From: Symsagittifera roscoffensis
Lineage: Eukaryota > Xenacoelomorpha > Acoela > Convolutidae
NCBI RefSeq assembly: GCF_963678635.1
Contig: NC_087071.1
Span: 11,729,088-11,793,087 of the forward strand
Length of the DNA: 64,000 nt
Direction: 5' to 3'
The notes under the pieces were generated by a model. It was not told the DNA's origin. It saw nothing but the letters and a program-made list of their open reading frames with translations, and did not search any database. Position 1 is the stretch's first letter, and each line of letters begins with the position of its first letter. The translations under genes and the position numbers were made by a program. Positions 18,701 through 26,540 of the stretch are shown piece after piece.

Positions 18701-21700
18701 CCCGGACTGGGGTCCCGACTCAACACTTGAGTCGACCGATTCTCCAACATCATATTCCAAGTTGTTTGAGATGTTTCTCGACTCCCCGGACAAAACTCTG
18801 TCCATCGGTCGCCTTGAACCCGACTCCCCGGACAAAATTCTGTCCCTAGGTAGTCTAGTCAACCTCTCCCCGGACAAGTTATCCTGCACGGGCTCAAAGG
18901 CGTTTGACTTCTCAGACAAGTCGTCCTTGACTGGATCGAAGGTGTCAGACTCCCCGGACATTGTCTCGTCCAGGGACGAACAATCTGAGCTTGGCTCGTA
19001 TTCCTCTTTTGCATCCGTGAAGTGCACTCTCCTCGTGAAGCTAGATTTCGACTTGATCCTGACTTCCTCAGTAGCTTGGTTTTGATTCGATGTTCCATAT
19101 TCAGTGAACGAAGTTCTCAACAATACTTCTTTCGGCATCGAGGTCACCAGCTGATTGACGATCGACCTGCAATCCCGTTCAACGCCTCGGCTGCGAATGG
19201 ACACTGGCCTCTTCTCTGTTCTCTCGGTGACAGTCAACCTCTGCATGGTTTCCCTCCATTCACGATCATGCCTATCCACTTCCCTATCCAGCAAGTCACG
19301 GAGTTTTCCCATGACGTCCGGCGCCACGTTCACCGTCTTATTCAATAAAGCGATGCTGTTTATACCCAGCCTGGTCAGTTCTTGCTGTACCAAGTTGGAT
19401 CGGACTAGCAGATCCAACGGAACGGGTTCGCCTCTGGCTAAAAGCTTTATCTCCGCAGCCTTCTCCACTGGAAGGTCAGGGTGTCCAGGTATAGGATGTC
19501 CTGATTTGTCTAACCACCTAGTAAGTGGCAGCTCATCATAGGTTTCTTTGTCCAGAAAGGAAAACCCGTCTTTGATCTCTGATTGGCTAGCTTGCTTCTC
19601 TTCGAGGCGCTCATAAAATTCTGTCTTTTTGCTGAGGCTATCTGCGTTCTGGTGCTTGTCACGGGTACGGTGCTCTATGATCATGTGGTATCCATCCAAG
19701 CGCACGATCCAACGACCAATGTAGCTCTGGTCCATCGAATAGGTTTTCAGCCAGGCAAGGGCACGATTGTCCACACGCAACTTGAAGGGAGCACTCCCCA
19801 AGTAGGCCCTGTACTTTTCCACAAACGTGATCACAGCAAACATCTCCGCTTTTGGTGCGCCGTACTTCATCTCAGTGTCACTCAGGACTTTACTTCCATA
19901 AGCTATCGGACGAAGAACCGTTCTCCCGTTCCACTCCTGCTCTTGGTGAAGTATGCCTGATATCGCAACCACTGACGCATCCGTGTCCAGCACGAACATC
20001 CCCTTCTCCGTTGGCATGCCGAGGACCGGTGCCTCGCAAAGTTCGCGCTTGATGTTTTCAAATGAGACTTGTGCCTCATCAGTCCAGGTGAACTTTTTGC
20101 CCTTATTTCTCATCAACTTCTGCATGGGGTATATTTTGTCAGCATACCCCTTGATGAACTCGCGATAATAATTGGCGAATCCCAGAAAACTCATCAACTG
20201 TGTATCTGTTTTAGGTGCCTTCCAGGTCAGCACCGCTTCAACCGCTTCGGGATCTGGTCTCACTCCATGTTTGTCAACCAGGCGGCCCAGATACTTTATG
20301 GAATCTTTGAGGATTTCGCACTTAGAGGGTTTGCATTTCAGACCCGCCTGCTTCATGCAAGAAAACACCTCTTCCAACCTTTCGATGTGGTCTTCCAAGG
20401 TTGGTGTCGCGATCACTACATCATCGACATAACACATGATGAGATTCCCATACTTCTTAGTAACGCTCGTGAGTGCCTGAGCCATCAGTCGCTGGAATGT
20501 GGCTGTCGCGTTGCACAATCCGAATGGCATCCTCTTCCACTGGAACAGTCCCAGCTCACAAGCGAAACCTGTTTTCTCTCGATCTTGCTTTCTGAGCGGC
20601 ACTTGCCAGAATGCTGAGCCCAAATCCAACGTTGTGAAGAACTTGGCGTCTCCCAGCTTGGATAGGCTCTCATCGATGCGGGGAATCGGATATGCGTCCT
20701 TTATAGTCACTGCGTTCAGATAACGGAAATCGCAGCAAAATCTGAGTTGTCCCCCTTTCTTTTTTGCCATGACCACGCCACAAGCCCATGGGGACTTCGA
20801 CGGCTCGATCATGTCGTACTCCATTAACATCTCGATTTCCTTCCTACACGCTTCTGACTTGTTTGGGGTCATTCTTCTCGCCCCTTCCCTATGAGGTACC
20901 GAGCCCTCTTCTATCTCAATCTCGTGCTCTACAAAATTGCAACAACCTATGTCGGCCTTATGTTTCGAAAAAACGTCTGCGTTCCGATTTAGCACCGCCC
21001 TGAGCGAATCTAGTTCCTTGTCGGATATTTTACCCTTCAGATGCTCTATCTCAGGTAGGACAGGCCTATTCGCTGCTAACTCTGCTTCCGTCGGTCTCTC
21101 AGGAAAGTTGGAACAACCAGACAGCCCATCATCTGTTTCCGACTTCATTGAAAACAATTTCCTAGAAGATTTCAATTCAATTACTCTTTTCATTATACAT
21201 TCTTGGTTCGCATGTAATGGACACTTAGTTACATCAAACTTCTTCAAGTTCTCCACACTCAGAAAGTCTGTGTTCAGAGGCAAAGCGTAGCCAAGTTTCT
21301 TTCCCCTCTGTATTGTCACTGTTGTTGCCTCTGTGTTCAATAACACACTCACACACAGTCCGCTCTGAGTGAGCGAGAAGCTTCTTCCTAAAATAGCCGA
21401 GCTTTTACTGTTTGGATTTGGTACCAGACACACCTGTCTGTCATTGCTGAGTTCATTCAAGTTCCTCATCCTAAACGTTGCTATTACGGCTTGGTTCGGT
21501 TTTAATCTAACTTTTCGATCCAGAAAAATCGGCACCTTGGCCTGATTAATTAAGATCTTATTAAGGGGTCTTTTCTCATACTTTCTTTCAGGATCCCTGA
21601 TCCTAATCAATCCGTCATTGAGATCTATCGTGACGTCAAAGTTGCGAACGAAATCCCTTCCTAGGATGAACTGGTCGGATTCGTCCAAATTCTCTACTAC

Positions 21701-24700
21701 TAGGAAGCTCATCCAAAGATGTCTCCCTCCGAGCTGCAGTGAGATGATCGGGGTTCGCCCGGTGACATAGATCGCTCCCTGATTGGCAGCTGCCAACCTG
21801 ATGTTTGTCGGTATGAGATCCGACCTCTCAAAACCCATGTCGGTCCAAGTTTTGACTGGCATGACACTGACTACTGCTCCCGTGTCTAGCAGTCCCTTTA
21901 CTGAAAGCTGTCTGCCTTGCACGTCCAGAACGTGTGCGGCCAGATCTGCCTCGCAACCAATATGCACAGCATCTTGCTCGAGCATCGCGTTGTGTCCGAT
22001 TCGTCTGACCTTCAGTTCCTCTTGACCAATGTATATCCGGCCAACCTGATCGTTCGCATCAGTTATGTGAGCTTTCGTGTAGATATTGATGCCATCCACA
22101 TTCATCAGAATCGGGTAAGGGCCATGGACATCGATATAATGTCCGTCCACTTTCATCAGCCTCGGACCTCCCGTTGTGAGCAGCGCTCGCACTGCCCTGG
22201 AGTCTAGTTTGGGATCCTTCTGTTTCAGATAGTCTGCATAGATGTCCAGGTGGACTAGTGTAATTTCGGATGGCTCGCTCAGGTTCTTGACCACCTGGTG
22301 CCCTGCGACTGAGATGATAGACATTATTTTGGTCCCTGCCTTCGTCATGCCGAAAGTCTTGCCAGATATAACGTTCAGTTTTAGTCCCTGTTTCTTGGGC
22401 TCTTTTTCGTCTTCTGCTCTTGTCGTCTTACTCAGGACATTAAGACTTTCCCGAAGATCTGTGCTCTCCAGCTCTGACCTTACCCATTGCTCCACTTCCT
22501 TCGTGGCTAGGTCTTGTTTGACATTCTGCAGAGCTGTCCTGGCCGCCAAGCCGTAATCCACCTTGAGTGGGCTAGACGACTCTGTTTCGAGGTTTGAGGC
22601 TACCCCCTCGTCAGGCCATGTCTTAACCTTTTTAGTCGTGAAAGTGCTCGGTGTCGTCTCCTTTCTCCGAGATTCAGCCTCGTTCATCAGACGTGCTCGA
22701 CTGGCCTTGACACCCGAAAGCGCCTCTTCATGGCGGGGATGTTTCACGTCCGCCACTGCGTCCCAAAATTGAGTACAATCCGACTTGAAGTGTCCCTCCA
22801 AATTACAGAAGAAGCACCTCGGACCATATTTCATGATGAGCCCTCTCACATACTCTTCATGATCCTCGTCGGTCGCGTCAGCGTCCTCGAGAAAGTAGCC
22901 TATGGCCTTCATGTTCTGTTTGTATGCAGAACACGCAGAAACGTGATGGTCCATCGAACCACAATTCGCACACGACCTCCTCTTGTCCATGTCATCGCGA
23001 GGTTTGTACCAACTGGAATTCGCACCAGTGTTTGTCCCGCTATAGTTGCCATAATTGCTGTAACGGTTTTGCGCCCTCGGTTTTATCAGTAAATACTCGC
23101 GTGACTTCATACGCAAGTCATCGGGCGTGGGTACCTGGTCCAGCGACAGGGTGAAATGAGTGGCCAACATCGTCTTCAACTCCTCACTCCTTACACCATC
23201 CATGAACTTCGAAGCGATCGCCAAGTTTCGTTCGGATATTCTCTCATCCGGGTTGCTCCTCCTCCTGAGCAATTCAAGGTCGTCCAAGAATTTATCTATT
23301 GATTCTTCATCTCTCTGACGCCTCTTCTCGAACTTCACCATGGCCTGGTGCCCTTGTACTCCAGAGCCGAAACGATTCAGCAGGATGTCGAATATCTTGC
23401 GAGCGCTATCCCTCTCATTGACTCTTTTCGCCATTACACAATTTAGTGCAGTACCCTCCAAGTTGCTCGTCAGCGCGCTGCACTCTTGTTTCTTGGAGAG
23501 ATTCTCTTCCTCAAAGTGTAACTTCATCACCTCTATCCAAGTATCAATGCAGCCGTCTGACTCGTCTTTATATGACTTCGGCTTTTTCAGTGTTCTTCTT
23601 GACCTCTCTCCTCTCTCGGTTGACTTCGAGAGCTTGGTGATGAATGTTTCAAGAGATCTGTTCAGAGGCTCAAACATCGAGGCATACATCGTTGTGTCTT
23701 GTGAGACTGTAGTCAGATCTGGTACTGAACTGACTTGTGGCACGGTTGGCAATCTTGTCTCCGGGGTGGCATCTGCCTCCGGTGGGACTGGATTTGTCCA
23801 GCCAGGCCTCTGCGGGGCTGCCCTTGGCCGCTCCTTGTTTCTATGTTCGTAGTTCGTTCTCGAGCCTTGCTGGGCTCTGGCACTGTTGCCCGTACCATCT
23901 CCAACATTCGCATGGCGTGAGCGCTCCCTTAAGTTGGAATGCTCCTGCCAATTATTCCCATTCAGGATCGCGTCAAGCTTCCGCATCATTAAGTCAGATT
24001 TGGCGTCCAACCTCCTTTCCAGGCTAGTCATCGTTTGGGCGTAGGTATTATCATGATCATTCAACAATCGCTCGATCTCTCTTGTCATCCTAGCCTCTCT
24101 TTCCTCTGACTCTTTGTTTGCCTGAGCCAAGCTCTCGGCCAGGCATTGATCGGTGTCACGAATCAATTGAGCCTGATCAAACCTCGCTTGCGACTTCACG
24201 TGCGTTAGCTCATCTTTCAAATTCTCTCGACCATGGTGAGCTCTCTCGTCAACTTGATCTATCCGCTTAGTCATGTCTCGCCTCAATTCATCCAGGCCAT
24301 TCATCACACCAGCGAACATATCACTTATGTCACCAGCTGCCCCCAGTGGCGGGGTTAGCCCCAGAGAAGACGAGGTCAACTGTGGCTGTAGCCTAGTACT
24401 TGATGACGCACCGCCCTTTTGCTTGTGCATTGACGTCATCAGTCTGTCAAACGTTGATGATGCTCCCATCGTTATCCCATCTGACATAGGCCTGGTCGGC
24501 GAGGCAGAAGATGCCTCCCTGCTCATGTCGTTCCTTGGGCACGGTGTGAAGTTCACATCCGGATGGGTTATCTCCGGGTAGTCATCCCTGGAAGTCAAAC
24601 CTACAGTTGGTAGTGACGCCATGCGTTCGTCGTACAAGGACTTCCAACTCTTCTTGGCCTTCGAGAACGTCTGCTCTTCACCCGGACTCATACTCGACAT

Positions 24701-25192
24701 CATCGCGTTGTTACTCTGTTTGGCCAAGGATGAGTGTGCACTTGTCAGATGTGAAGGTTCCTTTCTCCATTTATAGCTCTTAGTCTCTGATCTGGACATT
24801 CCCCTGTACAACACTTCCTCCCGAGGTTCGACCTCGGAACGCTCCGAGGTCTCCTCTGTCCTCTCGACTTCCTCTCGTTCGAGGACCCCGTCTGGCTCAA
24901 AGTCGGGTCGAATGAGCGTTCGCTCCCCTTCGTCAAAGGGATCCACCGGCGTTTCGCTCGCAGGCTCGGCCTCGGCGCTCCGCCCTTGATTGCCATCAAG
25001 GTTTTTCTCGCTCCTTAGTCTCATTTCGATCACTGAAAGATCAGGTTGACCTTTAGTCGATTCGTCTTCAGCAAACGCGTCGGAAGCGCTGCTAAACGAG
25101 GTTTGGCTACGCCTAGTTCTAAATTTCCGCGTGCTTCCCTTGCTTAGCCTGGGAATTTTAGTAGTCGATCCTAACGAGTCCCTGCGCTGCAT
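15710..25192 (-). CDS. gag-pol: Copy C Gag-Pol polyprotein (Ty3/gypsy order) with C-terminal macro-like domain
   Basis: One open frame of 3,160 residues. I start at the methionine at 25192 (MQRRDS), because that start and what follows are shared with copy D (55816). The frame is open 20 codons further, to 25252. Order: a charged Gag N-terminus, a coiled coil (about 310-430), a capsid-like segment (about 510-720), two CX2CX4HX4C knuckles (Cys741-Cys754, Cys793-Cys806), retropepsin (Asp1103-Thr-Gly, with ILGRDF near 1176), RT (Asp1488 region; YVDD at 1588-1591) and RNase H (Asp1736 region to about 1850). Next comes an acidic linker of about 500 residues, then integrase: an HHCC finger (about 2380-2415) and Asp2445, Asp2504, Glu2540 with exact D35E spacing, followed by a GPY/F module (about 2680). 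A long tail ends in a macro-like domain (about 3013-3155). There is no stop or frameshift between Gag and Pol, and all catalytic motifs are intact. It makes the capsid and the enzymes that copy and integrate the element. Confidence 0.95.
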   Translation of the reverse strand: MQRRDSLGSTTKIPRLSKGSTRKFRTRRSQTSFSSASDAFAEDESTKGQPDLSVIEMRLRSEKNLDGNQGRSAEAEPASETPVDPFDEGERTLIRPDFEPDGVLEREEVERTEETSERSEVEPREEVLYRGMSRSETKSYKWRKEPSHLTSAHSSLAKQSNNAMMSSMSPGEEQTFSKAKKSWKSLYDERMASLPTVGLTSRDDYPEITHPDVNFTPCPRNDMSREASSASPTRPMSDGITMGASSTFDRLMTSMHKQKGGASSSTRLQPQLTSSSLGLTPPLGAAGDISDMFAGVMNGLDELRRDMTKRIDQVDERAHHGRENLKDELTHVKSQARFDQAQLIRDTDQCLAESLAQANKESEEREARMTREIERLLNDHDNTYAQTMTSLERRLDAKSDLMMRKLDAILNGNNWQEHSNLRERSRHANVGDGTGNSARAQQGSRTNYEHRNKERPRAAPQRPGWTNPVPPEADATPETRLPTVPQVSSVPDLTTVSQDTTMYASMFEPLNRSLETFITKLSKSTERGERSRRTLKKPKSYKDESDGCIDTWIEVMKLHFEEENLSKKQECSALTSNLEGTALNCVMAKRVNERDSARKIFDILLNRFGSGVQGHQAMVKFEKRRQRDEESIDKFLDDLELLRRRSNPDERISERNLAIASKFMDGVRSEELKTMLATHFTLSLDQVPTPDDLRMKSREYLLIKPRAQNRYSNYGNYSGTNTGANSSWYKPRDDMDKRRSCANCGSMDHHVSACSAYKQNMKAIGYFLEDADATDEDHEEYVRGLIMKYGPRCFFCNLEGHFKSDCTQFWDAVADVKHPRHEEALSGVKASRARLMNEAESRRKETTPSTFTTKKVKTWPDEGVASNLETESSSPLKVDYGLAARTALQNVKQDLATKEVEQWVRSELESTDLRESLNVLSKTTRAEDEKEPKKQGLKLNVISGKTFGMTKAGTKIMSIISVAGHQVVKNLSEPSEITLVHLDIYADYLKQKDPKLDSRAVRALLTTGGPRLMKVDGHYIDVHGPYPILMNVDGINIYTKAHITDANDQVGRIYIGQEELKVRRIGHNAMLEQDAVHIGCEADLAAHVLDVQGRQLSVKGLLDTGAVVSVMPVKTWTDMGFERSDLIPTNIRLAAANQGAIYVTGRTPIISLQLGGRHLWMSFLVVENLDESDQFILGRDFVRNFDVTIDLNDGLIRIRDPERKYEKRPLNKILINQAKVPIFLDRKVRLKPNQAVIATFRMRNLNELSNDRQVCLVPNPNSKSSAILGRSFSLTQSGLCVSVLLNTEATTVTIQRGKKLGYALPLNTDFLSVENLKKFDVTKCPLHANQECIMKRVIELKSSRKLFSMKSETDDGLSGCSNFPERPTEAELAANRPVLPEIEHLKGKISDKELDSLRAVLNRNADVFSKHKADIGCCNFVEHEIEIEEGSVPHREGARRMTPNKSEACRKEIEMLMEYDMIEPSKSPWACGVVMAKKKGGQLRFCCDFRYLNAVTIKDAYPIPRIDESLSKLGDAKFFTTLDLGSAFWQVPLRKQDREKTGFACELGLFQWKRMPFGLCNATATFQRLMAQALTSVTKKYGNLIMCYVDDVVIATPTLEDHIERLEEVFSCMKQAGLKCKPSKCEILKDSIKYLGRLVDKHGVRPDPEAVEAVLTWKAPKTDTQLMSFLGFANYYREFIKGYADKIYPMQKLMRNKGKKFTWTDEAQVSFENIKRELCEAPVLGMPTEKGMFVLDTDASVVAISGILHQEQEWNGRTVLRPIAYGSKVLSDTEMKYGAPKAEMFAVITFVEKYRAYLGSAPFKLRVDNRALAWLKTYSMDQSYIGRWIVRLDGYHMIIEHRTRDKHQNADSLSKKTEFYERLEEKQASQSEIKDGFSFLDKETYDELPLTRWLDKSGHPIPGHPDLPVEKAAEIKLLARGEPVPLDLLVRSNLVQQELTRLGINSIALLNKTVNVAPDVMGKLRDLLDREVDRHDREWRETMQRLTVTERTEKRPVSIRSRGVERDCRSIVNQLVTSMPKEVLLRTSFTEYGTSNQNQATEEVRIKSKSSFTRRVHFTDAKEEYEPSSDCSSLDETMSGESDTFDPVKDDLSEKSNAFEPVQDNLSGERLTRLPRDRILSGESGSRRPMDRVLSGESRNISNNLEYDVGESVDSSVESGPQSGDNTSETTSNSDMSEIAIHSLLVDWKQRGLDREIHQDPDRDRYTSDEEGTVVDNAADELELIAVSKRPTRLLPHGTVVRTNLEPSVQEATPLKKIWCVKLMDDAHAPEIMSGQMNVVKTYLKARYRLSDLLRAQRNDRMTSSLKRWIENGAPDKGDLEEDSYKILKQFYLKRKDLLYLNKDGIVACKRKEEDKVLYKYNSIVLPQLYQTELLFRSHDQMGHQGVDKVYNRIQKRFEWPGLKKACEKWIAACLSCQQAKDPRKLRFPLQSIESSGFNEVVQIDHQKICMTATGYNQVLVMIDHFTKYAEAAPCMTASAEETCDHLINVWIARHGCPITFQSDNGKAFVGDLTKELMKRSQVAQAHSTTYHPQTNGLVERQNRTLVSMLRVYCSRYMDDWDKHLPQVMGAYNSTEHSTTGISPHMMLTGHEKALPLTFFYPEYEGKRTAPQTYVRDVIRRQQDLNDLCRRNTQQAQIRQKRRFDKRTADAKAYSVGDYVWVFQEVVPPKGTKKLLKKWRGPFQITEVHQGGRFYRLSTGRAAHYENIKPHNASSEDWCIPADMQEGDYLIVDPACEVNERGTRDKNDGNEMVDNCDLPLDLELTERVEVDDETLPYAEEDWDCPEQTEIDKGIQPDFPLTMETRQSKRGKNQKKYNPYGEDFVVDRIVVSDVIDSLVGLDEVAILKEIDLVNDMDQDWIDDRSEPEVEFEPEAEQTHEQELTNLRVLEWLHDLPTDPKETILTIQDVDRDGVRYISHDNTESNWVAPDGPLRVPQSNLGLLDFGRSTGTSMDIFVRGVGVGLTHTENLMIKKLKSARETGELETEGENAKEPPFGRIFESYFDLPNHYSNNIVITDSDFILTERTCAIAITADVSFKTALAADFKREYKNIEFLWKQRPGVGGVIALPPVASQIPGKYLCFLVTKATDRQHVNPESLVLALTRLRDFLVERGVTSLSLPVYDPNRGKLHPRELYALVHVIFSETDIEVYLHKKYYLSIC
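15713..16160 (-). other. Macro-like (OARD1/TARG1-type) domain at the Pol C-terminus
   Basis: Codes for the last ~145 residues of Gag-Pol. The pattern resembles OARD1/ALC1/Poa1-type macrodomains in order: a CAIAIT strand, an LAADFKREY helix, GVGGVIALPP, YLCFLVTKAT, a helix ending in LRDFLVERGVTSLSLP, the loop YDPNRGKL, then ALVHVIFSETDIEVYLH. In the known family the GVTSLSLP position is followed by a GCG-L-D loop. Here that loop is YDPNRGKL, so the Asp used by TARG1 seems to be missing and hydrolase activity may be lost. Copy B keeps the whole domain (about 39975-40420). The call rests on remembered family patterns, with no search run. Confidence 0.65.
16313..16358 (-). promoter_or_regulatory. 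Internal copy of the polypurine-tract module (candidate central PPT)
   Basis: In element sense this reads GCGATCGACGGGGACG, then TCGATGGA, then TTTTTGTCCGGGGAGTGGGG. The module beside the 3' LTR (5681-5721) has the same order: GCGATC, GGGAC, GATGGA, TTGTCCGGGGAGT. It lies about 12.9 kb from the element's start, 53% of its length. Copy B has the same internal copy at 39774-39823. It is inside coding sequence (the IFVRGVGVG region of the Pol tail). Confidence 0.5.
18781..18965 (-). repeat. Cluster of PPT-like TTGTCCGGGGAGT repeats in the Pol linker
   Basis: Four good copies of (T)TGTCCGGGGAG(T) in element sense (18781-18793, 18823-18835, 18864-18877, 18949-18963) and one degenerate copy (about 18909-18920). 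They encode repeated SGES/SGER units in the acidic linker between RNase H and integrase. Copy D has the same cluster (about 62015-62190). The 12-base core is the same as the terminal polypurine tract. Confidence 0.7.
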
Positions 25193-25624
25193 AGTTTTGT
25201 ACAGAATGAAAGTATTCGTAATTTGATGGCAATGCAAACGTACCACAAACAAGATTTAGTTAAATCACTTAACGCTGCCTACTCGATTCCGTCAGTATCA
25301 AAATGTCTCTTAGATCTCTCACGACTAAATTAGTGACTCAGCTAAAGTTACACACAGGGTCTACCCAGTATTGATATAATGCTAACTCAACCCGGTTGTA
25401 TAGTATAACAGTATCACTAAGTTTCCACAAGATATAATCGACACACAACACACAATCGATAATCAGATAAGAATATCCTACAGGTGACAGCGACCTTTCG
25501 TCAGTATCAATTTATCGCCACACAATTTATCAAGTCACTGCTTCGTTAAAATTAAACAATCTTCGATAAAAAGCAGTGATGATTCAGAAATAGATAAATA
25601 AAACTTAGTCTTAAAGAAAAAGAC

Positions 25625-25960
25625 TTCCCCCAATCGGAACGATCCGAAAGAACGAAGCCCAGGACACAGTCTTCTCAAGTGGGTGTGTATTTGCCTAATA
25701 CACCCACCGAGGTCTTCTTTTGGGTGTCCTGCGATTGCCCGAGCTGTCCTACTAAGTAGCTCAAGGCAACCTCTTGGTCGAAAATTCGTCAAATCTATGA
25801 AAAAGCTCTCCCACACTCGGACTGCTCCAAGTGCACGAGAGTAGGGAACAATTCTTCTTCTCAAGTGGGTGTGTATTTGCTTAATACACCCACCGAGGTC
25901 TTCCTTTATTTGTTCCCGGATTGCCCGAACTTTCCTATTAAGTAGCTCAAGGCAACCACT
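25625..25960 (-). repeat. Duplicated hairpin block in the leader next to gag
   Basis: Two direct copies of a ~185-bp unit. Each contains GTGGGTGTGTATT...AATACACCCAC, which folds on itself (25679-25707 and 25865-25893), then CGAGGTCTTC, and each ends in AAGTAGCTCAAGGCAACC. Copy D has both units (about 55055-55160 and 55240-55345). Copy B has a diverged unit with the stem GTGGGTG/CGCCCAC (35518-35538). Confidence 0.75.
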
Positions 25961-26164
25961 CAACCAAAATCACAATCAAAAAAAAAAAATAATCTTGTTC
26001 GGGTACTTCTAATACACCCAATGTAGAATCCAAAGTTGATCACGAATTTCCGGGTCAGAATGGGTTCTTATGACCCTGATAAGCACGCCTAATATCCTAA
26101 TATGATCCTAATTAAATGGATATTTTCCGTTTCCCAAATTGCCACAGAAGGTTTACTCAAGTCT

Positions 26165-26540
26165 CTTACAAGGAGGGTCGCTAGAAGGTTTAGGACACTC
26201 TGGAGGGTTACCTCGGAGGGTACCTCAATCACTCAAGTTACTTAGGAGGGTATCTTAATCACCCAAGCTACTTCGGAGGGTCCCCCTAAATTTACTAAGG
26301 AGGGTCAATAAGATGCTTAATACGCTCCGGAGGGTCACTTCGGAGGGTACCTCCAAAATTTTCAAATTTTCTGATCTCACTTGGAAGGTTCTCCTACTAG
26401 CTTCAAAAAGCGTCGAAATAAGCTAAGGGTTCTAGGGGGAGCTGTTTCAACTTCTTAGGGTGATCTCGTGGAAATTTTCCACTAAGGAGGGTTGCTAAAG
26501 GGCTTAGCTGACTCCGGAGGGTCACTTCGGAGGGTTCCCC
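26165..26540 (-). repeat. GGAGGGT motif array in copy C leader
   Basis: At least eleven copies of [AT/CG]GGAGGGT on the plus strand (ACCCTCC in element sense) within ~375 bases, at irregular spacing and usually preceded by TC or CC. Scattered further copies follow to about 28250 (for example near 26680, 27098, 27574, 27802, 28250). This is not a regular tandem repeat or a CRISPR array. Confidence 0.7.

Noticed and set aside
25535-25963. 142-codon frame in copy C's leader with an internal repeat (EDLGG, QIHTHLRR twice)
   Set aside because: It follows the duplicated hairpin block. In copy D it is split by frame changes, and copy B has no similar peptide. The conservation looks like RNA structure rather than protein.
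26165-26540. CRISPR-like or regular tandem repeat array
   Set aside because: The repeated unit is only about 7-10 bases at uneven spacing, in an LTR element leader of a eukaryotic genome.
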